14,081 bases of DNA from the NCBI GenBank assembly GCA_020722405.1, contig DYKW01000031.1, forward strand, positions 1 to 14,081, in the 5' to 3' direction. This document shows positions 7,778 through 14,081 of this stretch, one piece after another. Source of the stretch: Anaerolinea thermophila (GTDB taxonomy: Bacteria; Chloroflexota; Anaerolineae; Anaerolineales; DRKV01). Under the pieces are notes generated by a model. It had not been told where the DNA came from, made no database searches, and saw nothing but the letters and a program-made list of their open reading frames with translations. The position numbers and the translations under genes were made by a program. The number at the start of each line of letters is the position of its first letter. Position 1 is the first letter of the stretch.

Positions 7778-8682
7778 GGTGTACTGTTTACCGTTTCTTG
7801 TAAATCATCCGTGCTCAAAGCCAAAATCTCCGGCAACCATAGTGCGCCAGGCAGGGTTGCCGCCAGCATCAAAATCCGGGCAAGAACAGCAAGGGCAATC
7901 GCTTGCTCCATGGAGGCGCCTAAAAAGGTGTACAAGGTGGTTGTGAGCACCTCTTGTACCCCATAGCCGTTGATCGAAATCGGCAACAAGGTCAAGAAGT
8001 AGGTAATCACAGAGGCGCCAATAATGTGTTGAATCCCCACACCGATCCCCAATCCGCGCCCCAAAAGCCACATTCCCAGAAATGGGGGGAAGATGGAGAG
8101 CAACCCCACACCGGCAGCACGCAAGAAATCACCTGGCCGCCGGAACCACACGGTCAGCACTTCCCAAGCACGGCGTAAGGCGTGGTGCACTTTCGGCGGC
8201 AAAAAGGCAGCCCCCAAAGGCGCGGCCTGCTCCTGAAAAATATCTATCAGCACCGGAGCAAACAGCCCCACCGAGATGGGAGAAAACAACAGCATGGCGA
8301 CCATTTTCAACAAGCGGTCCACGACCAGCGAGAGCAGCCCGACGCCCTTTTTCTCGGTAAAGCGCAGCAAACTCAAATAGCGCACGGTATCTCCTCCCAC
8401 CGTAGAGAGCAAGAAATTGGAGGCAAAAGCCCCCAGAAAAACGATTTTCACGGCACGCCAATAAGGCAAGCGAATTTGCGCTAGGTGCAACACCATCCAC
8501 CAGCGCCAGGCATTCCCCAACTGCGTCCCCAGGTAAAAGAGAAAAGCCAACACAGGCATCCACCACGGCACGCGGCGCACATAGGTCCAGGTGACAGCCC
8601 AATCCTGACGTGCTAAGAGCAGGCCAAGTAATCCCAAAGAAAGGATCGTGCCCGTCCATTGTAAAAAACGCTTTTTGTTCAT
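7774..8682 (-). CDS. LPG-synthase-TM / UPF0104 family integral membrane protein
   Basis: This 302-residue protein has about eight membrane segments and matches the lysylphosphatidylglycerol synthase transmembrane family, here as a stand-alone membrane domain without the cytoplasmic aminoacyltransferase part. Family features visible are GAFASNFLLSTVGGDTVRYL (84-103), with the conserved Gly-Gly-Asp and Arg101, and VDRLLK (121-126). Members often occur in glycan loci and have been proposed to move or flip lipid-linked material. The biochemical role of this type is unproven. The ATG at 8682 is preceded at some distance by GAGGG, which a hairpin just upstream (8702-8718) may affect. The gene lies 46 bases after a GT4 gene and its stop overlaps the next start, so it begins a coupled three-gene membrane block. 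Confidence 0.85.
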   Translation of the reverse strand: MNKKRFLQWTGTILSLGLLGLLLARQDWAVTWTYVRRVPWWMPVLAFLFYLGTQLGNAWRWWMVLHLAQIRLPYWRAVKIVFLGAFASNFLLSTVGGDTVRYLSLLRFTEKKGVGLLSLVVDRLLKMVAMLLFSPISVGLFAPVLIDIFQEQAAPLGAAFLPPKVHHALRRAWEVLTVWFRRPGDFLRAAGVGLLSIFPPFLGMWLLGRGLGIGVGIQHIIGASVITYFLTLLPISINGYGVQEVLTTTLYTFLGASMEQAIALAVLARILMLAATLPGALWLPEILALSTDDLQETVNSTP

Positions 8683-8701
8683 GTAATTTTGGCCCTCAAA
8701 A

Positions 8702-8718
8702 CAGTATCCCAGATACTG
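8702..8718 (-). terminator. Intercistronic hairpin, possible weak terminator or attenuator
   Basis: CAGTATC and GATACTG form a perfect 7-base-pair stem with a 3-base loop. On the minus strand it is followed by TTTT and then GAGGG, the likely ribosome-binding site of the next gene. A CCTC just before the stem could pair with that GAGG across the four T residues. Four T residues and an AT-rich stem make only a weak terminator, so partial attenuation or control of ribosome access is as likely. Confidence 0.35.
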
Positions 8719-8728
8719 AGGAATGAGA

Positions 8729-9886
8729 TCATGCGACAGGTGTCCCCGATTCTACCTGTGTCCGAGCAACAGCATGTAAGACACGTTCATAGGCCACAGT
8801 AATGTATTCCGAATCGAAATGATTTGCTCGTTGGCGACTGGCCTGCCGATAAGCAAGCAAGCGTGTTGGCGCTGTCAGCAACTCACGCAACGCGCCGGCA
8901 AAACTTTCCTCGTCGCTCACCGGACATAAATAGCCGTTCACACCGGGCTGCACCAGGTCGGCAAAGCCACCGATGTCCGAAACTACTAGCGCCAACCCCA
9001 ACGCCAACGCCTGCACCCCCACCACCGACATCCCTTCTGAAAGGGACGGCATGAGCAAAATATCAGCAGTGCGCATACGCGCTACCACATCACCCGGAGA
9101 AATCCATCCCGGCACAACAATGCGCTCCGTCAATCCCTGGCGTTGGATTTCGGCCTCTACCTCAGCGCGCAGCGGCCCATCACCAATCAGTGTTGCTCTC
9201 CAAGGGATATCCCTTATTTGCCCCAAGATGCGCACCCACCCCAAAACGTTCTTCTGCGGCACCCAACGGCCGGCAAAAAAAATATGAGGCGGATTACCCG
9301 AACGGATTTCGCCCGGATCCAATTCAAGAATATCCACCCCATTGGGAATCACCTCTACAGAAACGGGGTAATGCTGCTCTGCCAGATAGCGGGTGAATTC
9401 GCTTACCGCCACCACATGGGCAGCGCGGCGCCAAATGGGCACGCTAAGCGGATAAATCCAGCGGAACCAGCGGTCGGTTTTTTCCGGCACGCCGCCGGGA
9501 ACATCTCCGAGATGGGCAGTCAGCAGATAGGGCAGGCCGGTCAGACGTGAGAGAGCATAGGCGGCCGCACCGGAGGGCACTGCAAAGTGGGTGTGCAACA
9601 CGTCCGGTTGCCAACGGCGGATAATGCGCAACCCGGCGGGGATGGACGCCAACACATACCCCAACATGGCGCGCATATCCCCTTTGAAACGCGAGCGACG
9701 CAAAGAAGGGATACGCCAAATGTGCACGCCGTCACGCTGCTCATGGCGCGGCAAATCCCCCCAGTGGGCCGTCAACACGCCCACTTCGTGGCCGCGAGTT
9801 GACAACTTACGGCAAATATCCTCGGCCACTTTTCCGCCTCCACCACCAACAGGAGGAAACTCGTAAATCACAGTTAGAATTCGCAC
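8729..9886 (-). CDS. GT4-family glycosyltransferase (GT-B fold)
   Basis: This 385-residue cytoplasmic retaining glycosyltransferase has a classic two-Rossmann layout. The N-terminal half opens with MRILTVIYEFPPVGGGGG, the glycine loop at 14-18, and includes HTHFAVPSG (98-106) and VVAVSEFTR (158-166). The C-terminal half has FFAGRWVPQKN (203-213), with Arg207 and Lys212 in the usual phosphate-binding positions, then LIGDGPLR and a SEGMSVVGVQALALG block (283-297). The family's E-x7-E motif here reads Glu284-x7-Gln292. It would transfer a sugar from a nucleotide donor to a lipid-linked acceptor at the inner membrane face; donor and acceptor are unknown. The start is GTG at 9886, fixed by the canonical N-terminus. 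No convincing Shine-Dalgarno precedes it, and a strong hairpin lies 20 bases upstream. Confidence 0.9.
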   Translation of the reverse strand: MRILTVIYEFPPVGGGGGKVAEDICRKLSTRGHEVGVLTAHWGDLPRHEQRDGVHIWRIPSLRRSRFKGDMRAMLGYVLASIPAGLRIIRRWQPDVLHTHFAVPSGAAAYALSRLTGLPYLLTAHLGDVPGGVPEKTDRWFRWIYPLSVPIWRRAAHVVAVSEFTRYLAEQHYPVSVEVIPNGVDILELDPGEIRSGNPPHIFFAGRWVPQKNVLGWVRILGQIRDIPWRATLIGDGPLRAEVEAEIQRQGLTERIVVPGWISPGDVVARMRTADILLMPSLSEGMSVVGVQALALGLALVVSDIGGFADLVQPGVNGYLCPVSDEESFAGALRELLTAPTRLLAYRQASRQRANHFDSEYITVAYERVLHAVARTQVESGTPVA

Positions 9887-9905
9887 GAAAAAATCGTCTT
9901 TTTAA

Positions 9906-9929
9906 TGTGCCCTTCCGAACAAGGGCACA
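9906..9929 (-). other. Strong intercistronic hairpin between the two GT4 genes
   Basis: TGTGCCCTT and AAGGGCACA form a perfect 9-base-pair stem with a 6-base loop. It lies in the 101-base gap between the two GT4 genes, the longest gap within unit A, and ends 20 bases before the GTG start of the downstream gene. On the minus strand the following bases are ATTAAAAAGACGATTTTTT, so there is no T-run directly after the stem as a standard intrinsic terminator needs. An RNA-processing, stabilising or translational role is more likely than simple termination. Confidence 0.5.
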
Positions 9930-9987
9930 AAATCAATCACGCTTCGTACCAAAAGTATTGTCTCATCCACCAAACATGACCGGTGCG

Positions 9988-11112
9988 TCACAATGTGTCT
10001 TGCCGGCGCTCAAGCCAATCCACGACATGCTGAATCGTCTTTTTCCAGGTAAAGGCTTTTGCCCGTATAAAACCTTTTTGCCGCAATTCAGCCCGTAGCG
10101 ATGCGTCATTTGCCAGACGCAATAACCCGTCACGAATCGAGTCTACATGCAGGCCATCGACAACCAACGCCGCATCCCCTGCAACTTCAGGGAGGGAAGT
10201 CAGGTTCGAGATGAGTACTGGCGTCCCACAACGAAAGGCTTCTACAATCGGAAGCCCGAATCCTTCGAATAACGATGGGTAGACGACAAATTGTGCCAGG
10301 GAGTAAATAGCCGGCATGTCTTCGGCAGGCACCGCTCCCAACACACGAATCCGCGCAGACAATGGCCCATTCAGTTGCTTAACGATATCGTTACTGTTCC
10401 ACTTTTTCCCACCGGTAAGAACGAGATGGTGCGGAATTTGCTCCTTGAGCATTTCAAAGGCCTTCAGCAGGCGCACGATATTCTTACGCGGCGAGATTGA
10501 AGTAGGATAGAACATGAACGGTTCTGGCAATCGGTAACGCTGACGTATTTCTGCCAGATGCGCCGAGTCAGTAATCGGACGATAGCGATCATGGGGGGCT
10601 TCATAGATCGTCACAACCTTTTCCGGAGTGGCACGTAACGTACGAATCATATCTTGCCGCGTATATTCGGAAGCGGCAAACAGTCCCCAGGTGTAACGCA
10701 CCGCACGGGGCATCGCAAATCGGAAGTACAGTGTATCGAGTGTCCGGTAAGCATTGAGTTCGGGGTAAAAATACCCTAAGTCATGAACCACCGAAAGGGC
10801 GCGACATGGCACATAAAGCGGAACTGGCCCTTTGGGGAAAATGGTAACGTCAATTTTATCTTGCCAAAGGGCACGCGGCAAAAGCAGTTGGTCCCAAATC
10901 ACGCGGTTCTTTGTCGGAAGCAGGTGCTCAACCGCTCGGGGAAACAACCCCAATGCCTCCCGCACATCGTAGTAGAGATGGATTTTGTAGGCTGGTGCAA
11001 AGTCTAGCAGCCCCTGTGCAAGACCGCGGATGAACTCGTTCGGGCCTGTAAATCCCTGTGTAATGCCGCGCGCCGCAATGGCAATGGTTTGGATGGGTCT
11101 GTTAACGGACAT
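9988..11112 (-). CDS. GT4-family glycosyltransferase, mannosyltransferase-like
   Basis: This 374-residue GT-B glycosyltransferase shows the pattern of bacterial GT4 mannosyltransferase-like enzymes: VVHDLGYFYPE (108-118), LFAASEYTRQD (144-154), YPTSISPRKN (202-211) with the Arg/Lys donor-binding region, and a canonical E-x7-E motif, Glu283 to Glu291, in SLFEGFGLPIVEAFRCG. It looks intact and should act at the cytoplasmic membrane face on a lipid-linked acceptor, probably with a GDP- or UDP-sugar. A GDP-sugar is favoured only by the neighbouring Gmd genes. The ATG at 11112 lies 28 bases after the membrane transferase gene, with AGGTGA about 12 bases upstream. Sampled stretches of this gene are less GC-rich than those of its neighbours, which may mean separate acquisition. 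It is not closely similar to the other GT4 protein. Confidence 0.9.
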   Translation of the reverse strand: MSVNRPIQTIAIAARGITQGFTGPNEFIRGLAQGLLDFAPAYKIHLYYDVREALGLFPRAVEHLLPTKNRVIWDQLLLPRALWQDKIDVTIFPKGPVPLYVPCRALSVVHDLGYFYPELNAYRTLDTLYFRFAMPRAVRYTWGLFAASEYTRQDMIRTLRATPEKVVTIYEAPHDRYRPITDSAHLAEIRQRYRLPEPFMFYPTSISPRKNIVRLLKAFEMLKEQIPHHLVLTGGKKWNSNDIVKQLNGPLSARIRVLGAVPAEDMPAIYSLAQFVVYPSLFEGFGLPIVEAFRCGTPVLISNLTSLPEVAGDAALVVDGLHVDSIRDGLLRLANDASLRAELRQKGFIRAKAFTWKKTIQHVVDWLERRQDTL

Positions 11113-11140
11113 GCTACATCTATATCACCTAACGGAAATT

Positions 11141-12955
11141 TTAAGGGGAAGGAACGAATACATGAATGCGCGAGGCTTCCGGGCGGCAGGGTTCCACCGG
11201 GGGGGTGGTATCTACCTCATCAAGCCGCGCCACCTGTAAGCCGCGTTGTACCCAATCGTCCTGCAGCCAGGCTTCCTCGATGAGGACGTAATCGGCCGCC
11301 TGCATCCACTGAATGCCCAGGTCTTCGTTCCAACGGCTAAAGCGGTACAACGTGTTTGTATCACCGCCTACCCAAAAACTATGGTAATGATTCAACTGTG
11401 GAGGATAGACCTGTACATCCGGCAGATATAGGAACAGCGCCGGAATGCGACCTACCCAGGCGACCTGTGCACCGGGCAATAAGCGCGCCTGTAAGTACGC
11501 ACCCACCTGCTGATAAGAAGCCGGCACGTTGGCATCGCCACAGGCAAAGAAATCGTTGCCGCCCCCCAAAACTCGCGTCGGCGTCAGCACAAGCCCCAGG
11601 ATGGCCGCTGCTACCAAAAGGCTATGCGCAAAACGAGAACGAGCATAGCGCCAGGCATACAAACCGGCCACCAAGAACAGTCCGCCAATCAGCAGCGCGG
11701 CATTGAGATAATACACCGCCCGAGCAGAAATCCCCCCCCATCCAACCAGCAAGTGCCATAACCATACGCTGAGCGGTTCCAGCAATGGGCGCACCTGATA
11801 AAACCAGGCCGAACGGATGACGTCACTGGCCGCGGCATAGGTAATGCCGATCCCACTCAGCAGCACTACACCCCCCACCAACGCCTGCTGCAGCCAGGGT
11901 AAGCGCGTGGGCAACGCGCGCCACACAACTGCCAACAAGATTAGTCCCAGAAAATCGAAATAGGCCTCATACAACAAGATACACGAAACACAAAACCCAC
12001 CGGCAAACGCCACCCACAGGTGAGCACCATACAGCGCAATCAACAAAACACTAAGCAACCAGGCCGCTTTGCGCTGCGCCGTGCTGTGCCACGCCTGTGG
12101 CCACAATAGCCAGGTTGCCAGGGCGCTGCCCAACATCAGGTAATGCAAGCGCACACTTTCCCATAAATAGAGCCAATATTCCTTCAGAGCCGGAGAAGGT
12201 ACTAGCGAGTGTGCCGGGCGAGCCTCCACAAACATCCGCCAGGGGTCAAGGAAAGGTGTCAGAGCACGGGGCAACCAGGCCGCCCACAATTTGAGAATCC
12301 CCGGCCAAAAGAGCAAGTGCAAGGCACCACCAACCAGTACGCCAGATACCACGAACCAGCCGGCTGCGCGGCGGCCATGCTGCCACCACACATACAGCAA
12401 CAAAATCGGCGCTACCAGCCCCATGTTGAGGCGCGTCATTGCCATCAGTGCCGTCAGGACACCGGCCGCGGCAATCTGCCATGTCGCGCGGTGTTCATCC
12501 AACATCAGGAAAAGCGCCCACACCAGCATACAAGCCACAGCAGCCTGCAGCAAACCCATGGAATAGAGTTTGATGCTTGCCAAATTGAGCGCAAAGGCCC
12601 ACACCGCCCCCGCCGCCAACCACATTCCCCCCCAGCGACGAACGATCAGCCATACACCCAATAAAAAGAGTAGCGCGCAGGCAACCGAAAGATAGCGCCC
12701 AGCATCCAGCGAGGGGCCAAACCAGCGCTGCACGTAACCCGGAATCAGGTACGAGAGTGGCATGTGATTGGTCCAAGGCGCGTAATCGGCAAAGGGCACT
12801 GCCCGGCCGGTGGCATACAGCCAGCCTTTGTACTGGTACAGCCCTTCATCCAAGAACGAAGTGCGGATATGGACATTTTGCAAAGCGCGCAAAAAATAGA
12901 CCACCCCACCCAGCAAAGCCAGCACAGTAACCAAACGTTCGCGCAGAATCTTCAT
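11141..12955 (-). CDS. GT39/ArnT-like polytopic membrane glycosyltransferase
   Basis: This 604-residue GT-C protein starts with a membrane anchor (about 8-24), followed by SFLDEGLYQYKGWLYATG (33-50). Asp36-Glu37 is the acidic pair expected in the first outward-facing loop of GT39/ArnT-like transferases, and NHMPLSYLIPGY (63-74) matches the following conserved region. About a dozen membrane segments extend to about residue 460, and the last 140 residues are a soluble domain. Such enzymes transfer a sugar from a polyprenyl-phosphate donor to a glycan, lipid or protein on the outer face of the membrane. The exact substrate cannot be read here. The ATG at 12955 lies 15 bases after the stop of the upstream dehydratase gene, and a GAGGTGG ribosome-binding site overlaps that stop, so the two are probably coupled. 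Confidence 0.85.
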   Translation of the reverse strand: MKILRERLVTVLALLGGVVYFLRALQNVHIRTSFLDEGLYQYKGWLYATGRAVPFADYAPWTNHMPLSYLIPGYVQRWFGPSLDAGRYLSVACALLFLLGVWLIVRRWGGMWLAAGAVWAFALNLASIKLYSMGLLQAAVACMLVWALFLMLDEHRATWQIAAAGVLTALMAMTRLNMGLVAPILLLYVWWQHGRRAAGWFVVSGVLVGGALHLLFWPGILKLWAAWLPRALTPFLDPWRMFVEARPAHSLVPSPALKEYWLYLWESVRLHYLMLGSALATWLLWPQAWHSTAQRKAAWLLSVLLIALYGAHLWVAFAGGFCVSCILLYEAYFDFLGLILLAVVWRALPTRLPWLQQALVGGVVLLSGIGITYAAASDVIRSAWFYQVRPLLEPLSVWLWHLLVGWGGISARAVYYLNAALLIGGLFLVAGLYAWRYARSRFAHSLLVAAAILGLVLTPTRVLGGGNDFFACGDANVPASYQQVGAYLQARLLPGAQVAWVGRIPALFLYLPDVQVYPPQLNHYHSFWVGGDTNTLYRFSRWNEDLGIQWMQAADYVLIEEAWLQDDWVQRGLQVARLDEVDTTPPVEPCRPEASRIHVFVPSP

Positions 12956-12970
12956 AACCAGAAACCCACC

Positions 12971-13942
12971 TCAGGCGGCCATTTCAATCGAAACACGCTT
13001 CAAGTCCGCATCTACCATCATGCGCACCAATGCTTCGAAAGTTACCTCTGGTTCCCACCCTAGCACCTGGCGCGCTTTAGAAGGGTCGGCCACCAGCAAA
13101 TCCACTTCTGCCGGACGATAAAAGCGAGGATCCTGAACCACGTAATCGCGGTAATCCAGGCCAACATATCCAAAGGCGGCCTCGCAAAACTCGCGCACCG
13201 CGTGGGTCACCCCTGTGCCGATGACGTAATCTTGCGGCGTCTCCTGCTGAAGCATCATCCACATCATGCGCACATAGTCCCCGGCAAAGCCCCAATCCCG
13301 ACGCGCTTCCAGGTTGCCTAAACGCAACTCGTTTGCCAACCCCAACTTGATGCGCGCCACCCCGTAGGTGATCTTGCGAGTTACGAATTCCAGGCCGCGC
13401 CGGGGACTCTCATGGTTGAACAGAATACCGGAAACCGCATACATGTTGTAGGATTCGCGATAATTGACGGTGATCCAATGCCCATAGACTTTCGCGACCC
13501 CGTAAGGGCTACGCGGGTAAAAGGGGGTGGTCTCCTTTTGAGGCACCTCCCGCACTTTGCCAAACATCTCGCTGGAGGAGGCCTGATAGAAACGCGCTTC
13601 TGGTTTAACCATACGAATGGCTTCCAACATGCGCGTAACCCCCAATGAGGTCACCTGCCCGGTCAACACCGGCTGATTCCACGAGACAGGCACGAAAGAC
13701 TGTGCCGCCAGGTTGTACACCTCATCGGGCTGATACTTTTCCATCACCTCCACCAGAGAACTCTGGTCGTGCAAGTCACCCTGCACGATTTCGATATCAT
13801 CCTGGATGTGATTGATACGTTCGAAGGTCACTGTACTGGTGCGGCGCACCATCCCCACTAGTTTGTAGCCTTTTTGTAACAAAAATTCGGCCAGGTATGA
13901 ACCGTCCTGGCCGGTAACGCCGGTAATCAGGGCTGTTGGCAT
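12971..13942 (-). CDS. gmd: GDP-mannose 4,6-dehydratase, short type (second paralogue)
   Basis: This 323-residue extended SDR carries the Gmd signatures TGVTGQDGSYL (7-17), SSEMFG with Glu125, YGVAK with Tyr147/Lys151, FNHESPRRGLEFVTRK and RRDWGFAGDYVRMMW. It should convert GDP-mannose to GDP-4-keto-6-deoxy-mannose. It differs from the paralogue at 1148-2221 in being about 34 residues shorter, with a reduced loop after residue 40, no C-terminal extension, and Ser123 where the long type has the catalytic Thr133. Short Gmd enzymes are known from GDP-D-rhamnose pathways as well as fucose pathways, so its product may have a different fate. The ATG at 13942 has AGGAG nine bases upstream. It is the first gene of unit A, about 33 bases after the predicted transcription start, and is preceded by a consensus promoter and an operator-like repeat. 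Confidence 0.93.
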   Translation of the reverse strand: MPTALITGVTGQDGSYLAEFLLQKGYKLVGMVRRTSTVTFERINHIQDDIEIVQGDLHDQSSLVEVMEKYQPDEVYNLAAQSFVPVSWNQPVLTGQVTSLGVTRMLEAIRMVKPEARFYQASSSEMFGKVREVPQKETTPFYPRSPYGVAKVYGHWITVNYRESYNMYAVSGILFNHESPRRGLEFVTRKITYGVARIKLGLANELRLGNLEARRDWGFAGDYVRMMWMMLQQETPQDYVIGTGVTHAVREFCEAAFGYVGLDYRDYVVQDPRFYRPAEVDLLVADPSKARQVLGWEPEVTFEALVRMMVDADLKRVSIEMAA

Positions 13943-13967
13943 GTCAATACGCTCCTTGATAGTTCAA

Positions 13968-13984
13968 GATTCAGCGCATGAATT
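13968..13984. promoter_or_regulatory. Operator-like inverted repeat at the unit A promoter
   Basis: ATTCA-GCGCA-TGAAT (13969-13983) is a perfect inverted repeat with 5-base arms; the flanking pair G/T at 13968 and 13984 is a mismatch. It overlaps the -10 box (13982-13987), and its centre (13976) falls on the predicted transcription start. Thirteen of 17 positions match the element at 3775-3791, and the placement relative to the promoter is identical. The differences lie almost entirely in the non-paired centre, as expected for a bound dyad rather than chance duplication. Confidence 0.58.
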
Positions 13985-14009
13985 ATACCGATAGGCACAC
14001 GCTTGTCAA
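13982..14009 (-). promoter_or_regulatory. Consensus sigma-70-type promoter of unit A (gmd paralogue and transferases)
   Basis: On the minus strand, a perfect TTGACA (14004-14009), a 16-base spacer and a perfect TATAAT (13982-13987) lie 40 bases upstream of the gmd ATG. The hexamers, the spacing and the TTCA after the -10 box are the same as at the regulator operon promoter, while the spacer sequences differ. It should drive the seven genes down to 3813. Confidence is high for a promoter; its use and strength are untested. Confidence 0.85.
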
Positions 14010-14080
14010 GCATAAGTCAGCGCCGCCAGCAATTCCAAATCTGGAGCAAGAAAAGCCAGAAAACAAAAGATCGGCCACAG
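14006..14080 (-). CDS. Possible 3' end of an upstream membrane-protein gene (partial)
   Basis: One minus-strand frame entering from the right edge stays open for 24 codons and ends in TGA (14006-14008), inside the -35 box of the unit A promoter. The encoded tail is hydrophobic (LWPIFCFLAFLAPDLELL and further). This mirrors the other promoter, whose -35 box also contains the stop of the preceding gene. A second frame is also open and hydrophobic across most of the stretch, so neither the frame nor the existence of a gene can be settled from 75 bases. Treat as tentative. Confidence 0.28.
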   Translation of the reverse strand: MWPIFCFLAFLAPDLELLAALTYA

Positions 14081-14081
14081 A

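Noticed and set aside
9902..9970. A 22-codon frame starting with GTG in the gap between the two GT4 genes
   Set aside because: It has no ribosome-binding site, no recognisable product, and its end coincides with the hairpin arm. Chance is the simpler reading.
2157..13933. Nearly identical stretches near the 5' ends of the two gmd genes (about 2157-2210 and 13881-13930)
   Set aside because: The similarity follows from the shared TGxTGQDGSYL coding region of paralogues. It is imperfect and in the same orientation, so I do not call it a mobile-element repeat, though recombination between copies would be possible.
1..14081. Search for insertion sequences, CRISPR arrays, tRNA or rRNA genes, phage genes and toxin-antitoxin pairs
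   Set aside because: No terminal inverted repeats with a transposase, no regularly spaced repeats, and no cloverleaf-like or rRNA-like segment was seen. All long frames on the minus strand are accounted for by glycan genes.

Overview
The window is a dense, entirely minus-strand gene cluster for making a surface polysaccharide or other glycan. It carries eleven complete genes and no mobile elements, tRNAs, rRNAs or CRISPR arrays. Base composition (moderately GC-rich), near-consensus sigma-70-type promoters, the GTICAYP-type GDP-fucose synthase and the number of large GT-C-like membrane proteins would fit a Chloroflexota (Anaerolineae-like) bacterium. That assignment is an impression from sequence style, not a demonstrated one.

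Transcription runs from high to low coordinates in two apparent units. Unit A (promoter at 13982-14009) encodes a short-type GDP-mannose 4,6-dehydratase, a GT39/ArnT-like membrane glycosyltransferase, two cytoplasmic GT4 glycosyltransferases, a UPF0104/LPG-synthase-type membrane protein and two further large GT-C-like membrane proteins. The last three genes are chained by ATGA stop/start overlaps. Unit B (promoter at 3789-3816) encodes a small winged-helix regulator, an extended-SDR nucleotide-sugar enzyme overlapping it by 8 bases, a long-type GDP-mannose 4,6-dehydratase and a GDP-L-fucose synthase. A third, weaker promoter-like element lies just after the fucose synthase and probably serves a gene beyond the left edge.

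Functionally, unit B should convert GDP-mannose to GDP-L-fucose and perhaps one more GDP-sugar. Unit A contains a second dehydratase plus the transferases and membrane proteins that would use these donors. No flippase, polymerase, ligase or GDP-mannose-supplying enzyme (ManB/ManC) is in the window, so the locus must extend further or rely on genes elsewhere.

The most interesting signal is regulatory. Both operons have a perfect TTGACA-N16-TATAAT promoter. In both, the same ATTCA-N5-TGAAT inverted repeat starts inside the -10 box and covers the predicted transcription start. One of these operons begins with a gene for a winged-helix protein that carries a C-terminal region resembling a degenerate Rossmann unit. 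Together these suggest a self-contained local regulon in which the regulator binds both promoters, possibly in response to a nucleotide sugar.
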